Assembly (NCBI GenBank): GCA_947492375.1
Contig: CANLMI010000001.1
Coordinates: 868,001 to 932,000, forward strand
Reading direction: 5' to 3'
Source: an uncultured Kordiimonas sp.
GTDB lineage: Bacteria > Pseudomonadota > Alphaproteobacteria > Sphingomonadales > Kordiimonadaceae
Length of the DNA: 64,000 nt
In this document: piece by piece, positions 1 through 8,754 of the stretch
How the letters are laid out: each line of letters starts with the position of its first letter
Position numbering within the stretch: the first letter of the stretch is position 1
Translations under genes and position numbers: made by a program
The notes under the pieces: model-generated
Seen by the model: only the letters and a program-made list of their open reading frames with translations
Databases searched by the model: none
What the model was told of the DNA's origin: nothing

Positions 1-150
1 ACAATATCAGCGCACAAAGATGGCAGTAAGATTGTGTTCGACGAAATTGCAAATGGCACGAATGCAAGCAAGTTAGATACAATTGCCCCTGCTGTAGATT
101 TTGTTAAAACCGAAGCAATTAAACGACTGGCTGGCAACTCCAAACCATAA
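1..150 (+). CDS. 3' fragment of an unidentified gene
   Basis: An open frame runs from the first base of the window to a TAA at 148-150 and gives the last 49 residues of a protein. It begins TISAHKDGSKIVF and ends RLAGNSKP. The composition looks coding and the frame has no internal stop, but the piece is too short to assign to a family. The gene starts outside the window, so its product, length and partners cannot be judged. It converges on the minus-strand sterol desaturase gene about 30 bases downstream. Confidence 0.5.
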   Translation, partial: TISAHKDGSKIVFDEIANGTNASKLDTIAPAVDFVKTEAIKRLAGNSKP

Positions 151-181
151 TATATTGCAGCAGTTTTTCGCACATATTCTG

Positions 182-991
182 TTATGTATTTTTGCTTTTC
201 TTAAATGGCACAATTAAACACCACAGGATATTCTTTGGCTTGTCATTTTGATATTCAGATAAGCCAATTGTCATGCCTTTATGGCCGTCGGATGGTTGGG
301 CGGTATATGTCTTAAAGATGAAATCCCATATGGTTAGAAAAAACCCATAATTGCTATTGGTCTCATTCATTTTAACCGAATGATGAACTCGGTGAAAATC
401 AGGCGTTATGATAAAACGCCTAAGCCACCGATCTACACCGAACGGCAATCTATAATTTGCATGATTAAACAAAGAACCTGCATTCAGAATAACTTCAAAA
501 ATAATCACTGCAACAACCGGAACGCCAAGCAAGATAACCCACAGAATTTTATACAGCATGGATATGATGATCTCTACCGGATGAAATCTAACACCTGATG
601 TTACATCAAGATCACGGTCAGCATGATGAACTTTGTGAAGGCGCCACAGAAGCGGTACTTTATGCATCAACACATGCTGAAAATAAATTAATAGATCTAG
701 TAATATTATCGCTATTATAGCTTTCAGCCATACTGGCAATTCTATGACCGACAGCAAACCCCAGCGATGCTCTTGTGCCATTATGGCCGCTTCAGTAGCA
801 ACAAATGGAACAACCAGCCGTAAAGCCGCAGAATTCAAGATAACAAGCCCGAGATTAGAAAACCAACGCCCACCCCTTGCCATTACTCGGGGCCTACGTG
901 GAAAGGCATATTCCAAAACAGCCATAATGATAAACACACCCAAAAATGCGCTTAACCGTATGGCTGTTTCATTCGCTTCAATAAACATCAT
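182..991 (-). CDS. Sterol desaturase / fatty acid hydroxylase family protein
   Basis: A 269-residue integral membrane protein of the di-iron fatty acid hydroxylase superfamily. It shows the histidine clusters of the family: HVLMH (H106, H110), HKVHH (H119, H122, H123) and FHRVHH (H200, H203, H204), with further His at 137 and 177. Hydrophobic stretches near residues 14-30, 45-65, 88-105 and 145-170 fit membrane segments. Family members insert oxygen into C-H bonds of lipids such as sterols, carotenoids or fatty acids. The substrate cannot be read from sequence. Two adjacent ATG codons (991 and 988) are possible starts and neither has a strong Shine-Dalgarno. It lies 23 bases downstream of the M16 peptidase gene on the same strand and may be cotranscribed. 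Confidence 0.85.
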   Translation of the reverse strand: MMFIEANETAIRLSAFLGVFIIMAVLEYAFPRRPRVMARGGRWFSNLGLVILNSAALRLVVPFVATEAAIMAQEHRWGLLSVIELPVWLKAIIAIILLDLLIYFQHVLMHKVPLLWRLHKVHHADRDLDVTSGVRFHPVEIIISMLYKILWVILLGVPVVAVIIFEVILNAGSLFNHANYRLPFGVDRWLRRFIITPDFHRVHHSVKMNETNSNYGFFLTIWDFIFKTYTAQPSDGHKGMTIGLSEYQNDKPKNILWCLIVPFKKSKNT

Positions 992-1014
992 TCAATGCCG
1001 ATATTCGCGTAGAT

Positions 1015-3882
1015 TTATTCAATTTGATTGCCATGAATATCAAGCTCGACCACTTCGCCGCCAGCGAACTCGGTAACAGGGCCAAGCTGTGATGCTTTAT
1101 CACCAACGATCACATAAACCATCTGATCCTCCACGAGGTATTCATCGGCAATTCGCTTGAAATCGGCAAGCGTCATATCCAACAGCTCTTGCTGGTCTTC
1201 TTCAACATACTTTTTACTTTTACCGTATTTGGAAATAGTTCTAAGTGTGCCTAATTTGGCGCGCAAGCTTTCAAAGGCACGCGTGTTTTCTTTAACCAGT
1301 TTTTGTTTCGTGGTGGCAACACCGTCGTCCGAATAATCCCGGCCATAATTTGCAATCATATCTCGAATAATTTCCAAAGATGCCTTGGTGGCATTGGCAC
1401 GAACGCTTGTGCTTGCGGTAAAGGGTTGCACGGTCTTCCCATTACTAACGCGTGAAAATGCACCGTATGTATAGCCTTTTTCAATGCGAAGCGTTTGCGC
1501 GAGATCACCACTAATACCGCCGCCTAATTTCTCATTCGTGAAATCGAGTTTGTTGGCGTTATCATCAAGGTTAGAAAGCGTGAGTTTACCAATATTGATA
1601 ACGCTTTGCTTACTACCTGGAACATCAATAAAGAATACTTTGCCAGCGTTTCCTGTTTGATCTGGCACGCTATAGGACGGAGCCTGCGCATTATCGCCGT
1701 CAAACTTTTCAGCAAGTTTCCTTAGTGCTTTTGCCGCTCGTTCCTCGCCGATATCACCAGCAACATTTATCCTTGCCGTCATACCTAACAAAGACTTGTG
1801 AAACACTTCCAAATCAGAAAGGGCGATTGATGAGGCCGTTGTTAGGGTACCATTTTGTGCATAACCGAGCGGATGTTGATCGCCGTACATAAGCTTTCTA
1901 AAGTTGAGTGCCGCAATAGCGCGGGGCTGGGCTTCCCTGCCCTTTATTGCTGTTAAGGCCGCGGATTTAACACGCTCAAACCCTGCCTGCTCAAACCGCG
2001 GCGTCAGAAGAATTTCTTCAACAAGTCCGACCGTCGCTTCAAAGTTTTTCGCAAGTGTGGAAACGCTAATCACTATTTCTTCCGGCCCTGCGTTTACAGT
2101 AATACCCGCACCGAGTAATCCAATAGCTTGCTCAAGTTCTGCCGCCGTCCGCTCCGCTGTTCCTTCATTCATCAAAGCAGCTAGCATACTGACAAGGCCC
2201 TTTTTATTTAAGGGGTCAAGCATACCGCCGCCTTCAATGACAAGCTCATAATTGATGAGAGGTACTTCGTTATTTTCAATGCCCAGCAACCGAACATTAT
2301 TTGGTAATTTCGCCTCCCAAACGTCAGGCATTTTAACGAGCGGCAGATCACCAAAAGGCGGCTCAGAGCGATCATATTGACTCGGTGTTTTCGCATACTC
2401 CGCTTCTGCACCTTGGGTCACTTCCTCACTTGCAACGTCCGATTTAACTTCCTCAATCCACACGCTCGCAAGCTCTGCACCATCAACACTCAGGTCGCTT
2501 TGGCCTTTTGGCACAAAACTGGTGATGATCGATGGTTTGCCTTTTATGTATTTCTCGTAAACACGCATCACATCCTCTGATGTAACGCTATTGATCTTCT
2601 CTGCTGATTTAATCGCATAGGCAGGATCACCAGCAAACTCGTTATCGCTTGCCATCTGGTTGGCCTTACCAAGCACGGTTGCAAACCCGCTATAAAGAAT
2701 ATTTTCCTGCTCGGCCTTAATACGTTTCAAGTCGGTTTCATCAACACCATTTTTCTCGAAATCATCAAGAGCAGCATCAAGGGCTGTTTTCACGAGATCA
2801 AGATCAGTACCTGCATTTGCCCTTACACGAAAAACAAATTCACCAGCCAGCTCCATGCTATTGTTAAACGCAGAAACATTCGGCGCCAGTTTCTCGTTTT
2901 CTACGATTGCTTTATAGAGCGCTGAGTTTTTACTGCCAGCGATAATCTGCGCTAACACATCAAGCGCAACTTCGTCAGTGTGATACCCTTCAACGCTTGG
3001 GAATGTGATGCGAAGTTCAGGTAATTTTGCAAAATTATCCTCGAAATACAGAGACTTGCTATCACTTAGCGTCACAGGCATTGCAGGGAGCGGTTTTACA
3101 TCAGGGCCTTTTCTAATTTCACCAAACCAGCGCTCTACCTTCGCCTTTGTCTCAGCAATATCTATATCACCAACAATCGCAAGCGTTGCGTTTCCTGCAC
3201 CGTAATACTGCGTATAAAATTCTTTCAGGTCATCAAGTGTTGCTGCCTGTAAATCAGGAAGCGAACCAATAACGGTCCAATTATAAGGGTGCCCTTCAGG
3301 ATAAAGGCTTTTTCGAATAACTTCCTGTGTGTATCCATACGGCGCATTATCAACACGCTGGCGTTTTTCATTTTTCACCACCTGTTTTTCACGTTCAAGC
3401 GCAGCAGTTGTGACAGTGTTAATCATGTAGCCAAGGCGGTCGCTATCGATCCACATGATTTTATCAAATGCATCCTTGGGAACAACTTCATAATAGATCG
3501 TACCGTCGCTCCAGGTGCCGCCATTGCGCTGCCCACCCCAATCAGGGATTGCCTTTCGGTTCCAGCCACGCGGCACGTTTTCAGAATCGTTAAAGGCCAT
3601 ATGCTCGAAAAAATGAGCAAACCCAGTACGGCCAGTTTTCTCTCGGTTACTACCTGCATGCACAACTGTTGTGAAAGCAACAATCGGGTCAGAGCGATCA
3701 ACATGAAGAACGACTTCTAATCCGTTGGAAAGCGTAAACTTTTCATACTCAACTGAAACACCCGATGTTTCAACAATAGGCTCATTGACTGGATCTGTTT
3801 CTTTAGCAGTGTTAGTTTGTTGCTCACTGCATGCTACAGTTAAAGCAACCATACTAACGGCCATTATTGATTTAAATTTCAT
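1015..3882 (-). CDS. M16 family zinc metallopeptidase, lipoprotein
   Basis: A 955-residue insulinase/pitrilysin-type protease. The inverted zinc motif HFFEH lies at residues 90-94, and the third ligand is probably the Glu in VVKNEK near residue 172. The second half is the non-catalytic paired M16 domain, which is usual for single-chain members. The N-terminus is a lipoprotein signal with lipobox LTVAC, so Cys18 should be acylated and the enzyme should sit in the periplasm on a membrane. A GAGGAAAG ribosome site precedes the ATG at 3882. It probably degrades peptides in the envelope. The amidase lipoprotein gene begins its transcript upstream and ends 39 bases before this gene, suggesting an operon of two envelope hydrolases. 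Confidence 0.93.
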   Translation of the reverse strand: MKFKSIMAVSMVALTVACSEQQTNTAKETDPVNEPIVETSGVSVEYEKFTLSNGLEVVLHVDRSDPIVAFTTVVHAGSNREKTGRTGFAHFFEHMAFNDSENVPRGWNRKAIPDWGGQRNGGTWSDGTIYYEVVPKDAFDKIMWIDSDRLGYMINTVTTAALEREKQVVKNEKRQRVDNAPYGYTQEVIRKSLYPEGHPYNWTVIGSLPDLQAATLDDLKEFYTQYYGAGNATLAIVGDIDIAETKAKVERWFGEIRKGPDVKPLPAMPVTLSDSKSLYFEDNFAKLPELRITFPSVEGYHTDEVALDVLAQIIAGSKNSALYKAIVENEKLAPNVSAFNNSMELAGEFVFRVRANAGTDLDLVKTALDAALDDFEKNGVDETDLKRIKAEQENILYSGFATVLGKANQMASDNEFAGDPAYAIKSAEKINSVTSEDVMRVYEKYIKGKPSIITSFVPKGQSDLSVDGAELASVWIEEVKSDVASEEVTQGAEAEYAKTPSQYDRSEPPFGDLPLVKMPDVWEAKLPNNVRLLGIENNEVPLINYELVIEGGGMLDPLNKKGLVSMLAALMNEGTAERTAAELEQAIGLLGAGITVNAGPEEIVISVSTLAKNFEATVGLVEEILLTPRFEQAGFERVKSAALTAIKGREAQPRAIAALNFRKLMYGDQHPLGYAQNGTLTTASSIALSDLEVFHKSLLGMTARINVAGDIGEERAAKALRKLAEKFDGDNAQAPSYSVPDQTGNAGKVFFIDVPGSKQSVINIGKLTLSNLDDNANKLDFTNEKLGGGISGDLAQTLRIEKGYTYGAFSRVSNGKTVQPFTASTSVRANATKASLEIIRDMIANYGRDYSDDGVATTKQKLVKENTRAFESLRAKLGTLRTISKYGKSKKYVEEDQQELLDMTLADFKRIADEYLVEDQMVYVIVGDKASQLGPVTEFAGGEVVELDIHGNQIE

Positions 3883-3921
3883 TACGCTTTCCTCTTATTA
3901 CCTGATCTTAAGCAACTACCA

Positions 3922-5568
3922 CTATTTACTATATGGCTTCATTGCTTTGGCAATCTCAGGCCTGTCTTCTGCAGTTTTATAATATTGCGGTTCTGCGCGC
4001 AGGTTAGTTGCTCGTTCATACGCAAAACCATAGGAAAGAACTTTTGCATCCTGATCCTTTGATGCCATGAAGGAGATACCAACGGACATACCGTGGATTG
4101 TTCCCATTGGAACCGTTATGTTCGGGTAGCCCGCGATTGCAGCCATACTGCCTGCTCCCGGAAAGTTCGGCCAAACATCACCGTTGATAGGATCAACCCG
4201 TGAAGCGATAGCACCTGACGGTGCAACAAGAATATCAACATTATGCTTCGCTAGCAGCATATCAATGCCGTCTTCACGCATAGCTTTTTGAACTGTATCA
4301 CGTGCCTCAATATATTCAGGCGTATTCAGATCACCAAGCGGCTGCGCCTGATCGAAAAGACTTTGATCAAATAAAGCAAGTTCAACATCCGCATTTTCAA
4401 TATTAAACGCCATCACGTCCTTTAAAGTGCGCGTTGTAACGGCTTCTGCTGCCTCGGCTAAATACTCATTCACCGTCGCTTTAAATTCATAAAGGAGCAC
4501 ATTCAGGGCATGACGGCCAAACCCATCAGGTGAAGCCGGACGTTCTGTAATTTCTACGAGCTCTGCACCTTGTGCTTTCAATACTTCAAGCGCGTCTTCG
4601 AAACGTTTTTGGATATCTTTTTGCCCGCCTACCGAATAACGCAGTACACCAACACGCGCGCCTTTAAGTTTATCTGCGTCAAGGCTTGCAACATAATCAG
4701 TTTTAGCTGCCCCTGTTGCCATAGCATTCAACATCATTGCGGCGCCCGTTACGGTTTTTGTCATAGGGCCTGCGGTATCCTGCGACGAAGAAATGGGCAC
4801 AATATATTGCTGGGAAACAAGACCAACAGTTGGCTTAAAGCCGACAATACCATTAACATTCGATGGACAAATCACTGACCCATTTGTTTCCGTACCAACT
4901 GTACCAGACGCGAGCGAAGCCGCCGTAGCAGCACCAGAGCCTGAGCTTGAACCGCAAGGGTTACGGTCCAACATATGCGGGTTACGCACCTGACCGCCAA
5001 GAGCCGTCCATCCACTCATAGAATCGTTCGAACGGAAGTTGGCCCATTGACTAAGGTTTGTTTTACCCAAAATGATAGCACCAGCATCACGCAGGCCAGC
5101 AACCAGCGGAGAATCGCGCCCTGTAATATTGTCTTTCAGAGCCAACGCACCAGCCGTGGTTGCCATATTATCCTTAGATTCTATATTATCTTTGAGAAGG
5201 ATCGGAACACCATGAAGCGGGCCAAGTGTTTCACCAGCTACACGCTTTTCATCAAGTTTCCGCGCCTCAACAAGAGCATCAGGGTTTACTGCTATAACAC
5301 TCTGAAGCGTCGGGCCAGACCGATCAACTTTCTCAATCCGCTCAATATATGCTTTTACCAAATCCTCCGCACTGATATCCCCTGCTTTTAACGCTGCGGC
5401 AATTTCCGGCATTGTTTTAGCCAACATGCCCGTTGGTACATAACTCTGCGTATCTATTGATGCCTCTGAATACGTTATGTCAGTTCCATTTGTTGTTTGA
5501 TTGGACGTTTCTGGTGCGCATGCTGCAATTGAAATTACTGCCGCACCAGCCAAAAGCCACTGTTTCAT
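3922..5568 (-). CDS. Amidase signature family hydrolase, lipoprotein
   Basis: A 548-residue amidase-signature enzyme that hydrolyses carboxamide bonds; the natural substrate is unknown. The Ser-cisSer-Lys catalytic set is visible: Lys126 in VPILLKDN, the cis-Ser at 207 in CGSSSG and the nucleophile Ser231 in GTETNGS. The N-terminus carries a signal peptide with lipobox SIAAC (Cys17), so the protein should be anchored in the envelope. This differs from cytoplasmic GatA, which has no such signal. An AAGGGG ribosome site precedes the ATG at 5568. It lies just upstream of the M16 peptidase lipoprotein gene on the same strand. Substrate assignment by homology alone is unreliable in this family. 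Confidence 0.9.
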   Translation of the reverse strand: MKQWLLAGAAVISIAACAPETSNQTTNGTDITYSEASIDTQSYVPTGMLAKTMPEIAAALKAGDISAEDLVKAYIERIEKVDRSGPTLQSVIAVNPDALVEARKLDEKRVAGETLGPLHGVPILLKDNIESKDNMATTAGALALKDNITGRDSPLVAGLRDAGAIILGKTNLSQWANFRSNDSMSGWTALGGQVRNPHMLDRNPCGSSSGSGAATAASLASGTVGTETNGSVICPSNVNGIVGFKPTVGLVSQQYIVPISSSQDTAGPMTKTVTGAAMMLNAMATGAAKTDYVASLDADKLKGARVGVLRYSVGGQKDIQKRFEDALEVLKAQGAELVEITERPASPDGFGRHALNVLLYEFKATVNEYLAEAAEAVTTRTLKDVMAFNIENADVELALFDQSLFDQAQPLGDLNTPEYIEARDTVQKAMREDGIDMLLAKHNVDILVAPSGAIASRVDPINGDVWPNFPGAGSMAAIAGYPNITVPMGTIHGMSVGISFMASKDQDAKVLSYGFAYERATNLRAEPQYYKTAEDRPEIAKAMKPYSK

Positions 5569-5823
5569 AGAGAACCCCTTTTACTAATATAGATACCCTT
5601 GTATTCAACAGCCCTTCACATAGGCCCTGTAACACAAGATATCCCTCCCAAAAGTTTATTGACCTTAGGCACGCAGCATAATCATGTAAAGTCAATATCA
5701 CAGTGTTCTGAACAGATTTTCTGAACTGATAGGCATATAGATTCTTAGTTGTCATTAATATGGTACGGCCATATGGTGACTACATATAAATATACAGATT
5801 TTCATACAAACGAGGAATACATC

Positions 5824-6732
5824 ATGGGTGTTAAATCAAGCATTATCGCAGCGAGTTCAATTGCCTTCATAAGCCTTATAGCGCAAGCATCAGACCATGA
5901 TTACCTTGGTCAAGAAACGCCCGGCCTAATACCTCAAAAATTTGCACACGGCATTGTTTCAACGGATGATGCGTTTGAGCTTAATGCTGTTTTTTCAAAT
6001 GACGGCAATGAATTTTATTTTACCCGCCAAATAAACAAGAAATTTAAAATTTTTGTATCAAAGCGCACCACGGATGGCTGGACAAAGCCCGAGATGGTTG
6101 CTTTCTCGAAAACGTATCCTGAAAATCGTGATGCAGATATGATGTTTTCACCAGATGGCAATCGCTTATATTTCATCAGCGGCCGCCCCTTAGAAGGATA
6201 CCCCGAGAACGAATATAATCTATGGTACGTTGACCGTGACGGCAAGGGATGGGGAGAGCCACAACCATTATCAAATGTTATTAATACCCAAGGGCCGGAT
6301 TACTATCCTACCATCGTCGGCGATGGTAGTCTTTATTACACAAGTGATCACGGTGACAGTATTGGCAGCCGCGATAGCTACCGTGCGCAATATGTTTCCC
6401 CCGGCGTATTTAAAAAGCCCGTAAACCTTGGCCCAAATGTGAACTCGACATTTAGCGAAGGTGATATTTTTGTAGCACCTGACGAAAGCTATCTTATCCA
6501 TGTATCAAACGGCCGCCCGGATGACATGGGGCGCGGTGATTTATATATCAGTTTTAAACAGTCAGATGGCAGTTGGGGTAAAGATATCCATATGGGCGAT
6601 ACAATTAATTCGGATAAGATCGACTTTTGCCCCATGGTAACACCAGACGGGAAATACTTTTTTTATTCACAAGGCGGCGATGTATTTTGGGTGGATGCTA
6701 AGATCCTGGATACCTTTCGGCCCCAATCATAA
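5824..6732 (+). CDS. PD40/WD40-like beta-propeller protein, exported
   Basis: A 302-residue protein built of PD40-type repeats like those in TolB propellers. Repeat cores are FSNDGNEFYF, FSPDGNRLYF, VGDGSLYY, VAPDESYLI and VTPDGKYFFY, spaced by roughly 45-60 residues. The first 25 residues form a signal peptide ending near AQASDHD, so the protein should be periplasmic. I chose the ATG at 5824 because it has a GAGGAA ribosome site and starts the signal peptide; in-frame codons from 5749 would hide the signal. The role is unknown; propellers of this kind bind proteins or ligands. It is divergent from the amidase gene across a 255-base region in which I see no further gene. Confidence 0.8.
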   Translation: MGVKSSIIAASSIAFISLIAQASDHDYLGQETPGLIPQKFAHGIVSTDDAFELNAVFSNDGNEFYFTRQINKKFKIFVSKRTTDGWTKPEMVAFSKTYPENRDADMMFSPDGNRLYFISGRPLEGYPENEYNLWYVDRDGKGWGEPQPLSNVINTQGPDYYPTIVGDGSLYYTSDHGDSIGSRDSYRAQYVSPGVFKKPVNLGPNVNSTFSEGDIFVAPDESYLIHVSNGRPDDMGRGDLYISFKQSDGSWGKDIHMGDTINSDKIDFCPMVTPDGKYFFYSQGGDVFWVDAKILDTFRPQS

Positions 6733-6743
6733 ACTTGGCCTCG

Positions 6744-6811
6744 TAACAAGCCAGACCTCTTAACAAAACTGGGCCCATAACAAAACTGGGCCCGTAACAA
6801 AACTGAGCTCA
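6744..6811. repeat. 17-bp direct repeat array, four units (three clear)
   Basis: Three consecutive 17-mers, TAACAAAACTGGGCCCA (6761-6777), TAACAAAACTGGGCCCG (6778-6794) and TAACAAAACTGAGCTCA (6795-6811), lie between the propeller and racemase-like genes. A degenerate fourth unit sits at 6744-6760. Unit 1 ends in the palindrome TGGGCCCA and unit 3 in TGAGCTCA, which keeps symmetry through two compensating changes. The function is unknown. Confidence 0.85.
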
Positions 6812-6832
6812 GTCATAAAAGCGAATACAGTC

Positions 6833-7516
6833 ATGCATATTGGATTAATTGGCGGCATTGGTCCTGCTGCAACCGAGTTTTATTATAGAAACCTTGTGGA
6901 AGCCCATAAAAGCATCGAACGCAGGATGGAGCTTACGATTGTACATGCTCAGACCGATATTTTAATCGGCAATATGATGCAGGATAATCGCGCAGCACAG
7001 GCCAGAGTTTTTCTAACCTACCTTGAAAGGTTAAAAAACGCAGGCTGTGATAGCGCAGCAATAACATCAATGGCTGGGCATTTTTGCATTAAAGAAACAA
7101 TCGATATCGCCCCCCTGCCCATTTTAAATGCATTGCCGGCACTCAAAAATGACTTACAGTCAAAAGGTATTAAAAAGATCGGCCTTCTGGGGTCCCTTGG
7201 GGTCACAAAAACCAACCTATATAATAGTATGCCAGATATGGAGTTCGTTCAATTAGACCACAGCACATTAGAACAAGTTCACAGTGCCTATATCGAAATG
7301 GCCGGGCAAGGCTTTGCCAGTGATATTCACAAGGACTTATTTTTTAGTATTGGCGAGAATATGTATAAAAATATGGGGGCCGAGAAAATCATACTCGCTG
7401 GTACTGATTTATTCTTAGCGTTCGAACAGTCCAATCCAGACTTTCCTGTACTGGATAGTGCCAAGGTTCATATTAAGGCGCTTGTTAAAGCCTCAATCAA
7501 CGGCGATTTAGACTGA
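6833..7516 (+). CDS. Aspartate/glutamate racemase-fold protein lacking catalytic cysteines
   Basis: A 227-residue protein of the Asp/Glu racemase superfamily. It opens with GLIGGIGPAAT, the substrate-loop motif of aspartate racemases, and keeps KKIGLLGSLGVTKT and the C-terminal FPVLDSAKVH motif. Active members use two cysteines in CNT and GCTE motifs. Here the first site reads TSMAGH (Ser79 where Cys is expected) and the second reads LAGTD (Gly190 in place of Cys). A nearby Cys85 could substitute, but it is not at the normal spot. It may therefore not racemise amino acids and could be a lyase, isomerase or binding protein. It follows the 17-bp repeat array, and no strong ribosome site is visible. 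Confidence 0.8.
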   Translation: MHIGLIGGIGPAATEFYYRNLVEAHKSIERRMELTIVHAQTDILIGNMMQDNRAAQARVFLTYLERLKNAGCDSAAITSMAGHFCIKETIDIAPLPILNALPALKNDLQSKGIKKIGLLGSLGVTKTNLYNSMPDMEFVQLDHSTLEQVHSAYIEMAGQGFASDIHKDLFFSIGENMYKNMGAEKIILAGTDLFLAFEQSNPDFPVLDSAKVHIKALVKASINGDLD

Positions 7517-7551
7517 ATATTCTGATCAGCCTTAAAACAGTTTATAAGCTT

Positions 7552-7989
7552 TTATGCGTTTTCTACTTCATGCTTCAATGCAATACGGTCCTTTACCGAA
7601 ACCCCAAGAAGACCACCGACTTTCGCGATAATATTTTTTTCAAAATCATCGATATGCCCATCAGCAAAAGCGACTTGCCATAATAGCTTAATGATTTGCT
7701 GCCGCCCTTCTTGCTCAAGCTCACTAGTGATAACCTTGGTAAATCGATAAAGGCAGGTTGTGTCTTTTTGTTCAGCTTCCGCATCTGCAAGAATTTTTTC
7801 AGCGTCGGCAAGGGAAATACCAAAACGAGTTTGCAAATTTGCAAGTAATTGGCGGCGCTCATCTTCAGCAAAATTTTCATCAACAAGCGATACATGCACC
7901 ATTAAGGCCGCAGTCGCCAAATGCAGATCATCTGGTTTGTCATTTGCCTGCGTATTAAGCCCTAATAGCTCTGAAACCTTATTCCACAT
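7552..7989 (-). CDS. TerB-like tellurite-resistance/DUF533-type domain protein
   Basis: A 145-residue helical cytoplasmic protein matching the TerB-like fold. It has two pseudo-symmetric halves, with HVSLVDENFAEDERRQL near residues 32-48 and AFADGHIDDFEKNII near residues 107-121. Both contain the acidic residues (D..F...E) thought to bind metal in this fold. No other ter genes are present, so tellurite resistance should not be inferred; members of this family are common orphan genes of unknown role. It converges with the racemase-like gene, and its ATG at 7989 has an AGGA site upstream. Confidence 0.75.
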   Translation of the reverse strand: MWNKVSELLGLNTQANDKPDDLHLATAALMVHVSLVDENFAEDERRQLLANLQTRFGISLADAEKILADAEAEQKDTTCLYRFTKVITSELEQEGRQQIIKLLWQVAFADGHIDDFEKNIIAKVGGLLGVSVKDRIALKHEVENA

Positions 7990-8087
7990 AAAAATCCTAA
8001 CACAAATATCCAGATAAAACCTGACTGTTATATATGTTTTGCCCTTATATCAATTCTCAACCGGATCACAAGACCAACCATAGTATA

Positions 8088-8103
8088 ATCAATTAGAATT
8101 GAT
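8088..8103. promoter_or_regulatory. 16-bp palindrome upstream of the marR-like gene
   Basis: ATCAATT-AG-AATTGAT is a perfect inverted repeat with 7-base arms about 100 bases before the large MarR palindrome. It shares the CAATT/AATTG half-site with that palindrome, so it may be a second, weaker operator. It could also belong to the divergent TerB-like gene. This is inference from symmetry only. Confidence 0.4.
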
Positions 8104-8187
8104 AAACTCTGCCCTGTTATTCATTGATTAATGTGGTCTTTACTCCTTCCTTATTGCCCTTGGCCTTTCAATTCTAATCTTGACAAA

Positions 8188-8229
8188 CCTATTAATACAA
8201 TCAATTGTACAATTAATTGTATTAATAGG
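8188..8229. promoter_or_regulatory. 42-bp near-perfect palindrome, probable MarR operator
   Basis: The arms CCTATTAATACAAT (8188-8201) and ATTGTATTAATAGG (8216-8229) are exact reverse complements. The centre holds the 12-bp palindrome AATTGTACAATT (8203-8214), so the whole 42 bases are symmetric except for one base pair. A TTGACA hexamer (8180-8185) touches the left edge, and the Shine-Dalgarno of the regulator gene overlaps the right edge (AGGT, 8227-8230). Binding of the downstream regulator here would block its own transcription. Autorepression is the usual design for MarR proteins. Confidence 0.75.
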
Positions 8230-8236
8230 TAATCAC

Positions 8237-8731
8237 ATGCAAAATAGTATATATATTGATCAACATCCCTTACGTGCCGCTTTTGTCGCAAACATTTGGG
8301 AACGCTTTGCCGAACTTGTCGTTGCACAGGGTGAAGATATTCTTACTGATGTTGGTATCGAGTTCCCTTCAAGGGCCGTATCATCAATTCTTTTAGTCGG
8401 TGAACATGACAAACTAACCGTTGCAGATATTGCAAAAATGTTAAATCAGCCACACCAGTTGGTAACACAGCGCATCGACTTATTACTCAGATTAGAAGTT
8501 GTAGAACGTGTCTCCGATACGGCAGATAAACGCCGTAAGATCATTCAATTAACATCTAAAGGACACATACAATATCAAGCATTAAAGAAGCGCCTTATTG
8601 AAGCAGAAGAAGCATTTTTAGAGCTATTCAAAGAAATAGACTGCGACCTTTCTGCCCTTGCCGTTAAAGCAATTAACCTTCTTCAGGAAAGGCCTCTTTT
8701 GTCCCGAATACAATCACTATCAAAAAACTAA
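8237..8731 (+). CDS. MarR family transcriptional regulator
   Basis: A 164-residue winged-helix regulator. The DNA-binding core spans about residues 55-105: LTVADIAKMLNQPHQLVTQR forms the helix-turn-helix and VSDTADKRRKIIQLTSKG is the wing with the family DxRxR-like pattern (DKRRK). I chose the ATG at 8237, with AGGT six bases upstream. The in-frame TTG at 8180 is more likely part of a promoter. Such regulators are usually dimeric repressors released by small aromatic or oxidising ligands. The large palindrome directly before it is the likely operator. The metallo-hydrolase gene follows after 23 bases and should share the transcript, so it is the probable regulated target. Confidence 0.88.
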   Translation: MQNSIYIDQHPLRAAFVANIWERFAELVVAQGEDILTDVGIEFPSRAVSSILLVGEHDKLTVADIAKMLNQPHQLVTQRIDLLLRLEVVERVSDTADKRRKIIQLTSKGHIQYQALKKRLIEAEEAFLELFKEIDCDLSALAVKAINLLQERPLLSRIQSLSKN

Positions 8732-8754
8732 AAAACTATACAACGAGGATACAG

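Noticed and set aside
3289-3720. Plus-strand frame of 143 codons inside the M16 peptidase gene
   Set aside because: It is antisense to a well-supported catalytic domain and its translation shows no domain or ribosome site.
5569-5823. Possible small gene or RNA in the 255-base amidase/propeller gap
   Set aside because: Only short frames without ribosome sites and a few minor inverted repeats; best read as a divergent promoter region.
8180-8236. Earlier TTG start for the MarR gene
   Set aside because: The TTG is part of a TTGACA hexamer and the reading would run through the 42-bp palindrome; the ATG at 8237 has a ribosome site.
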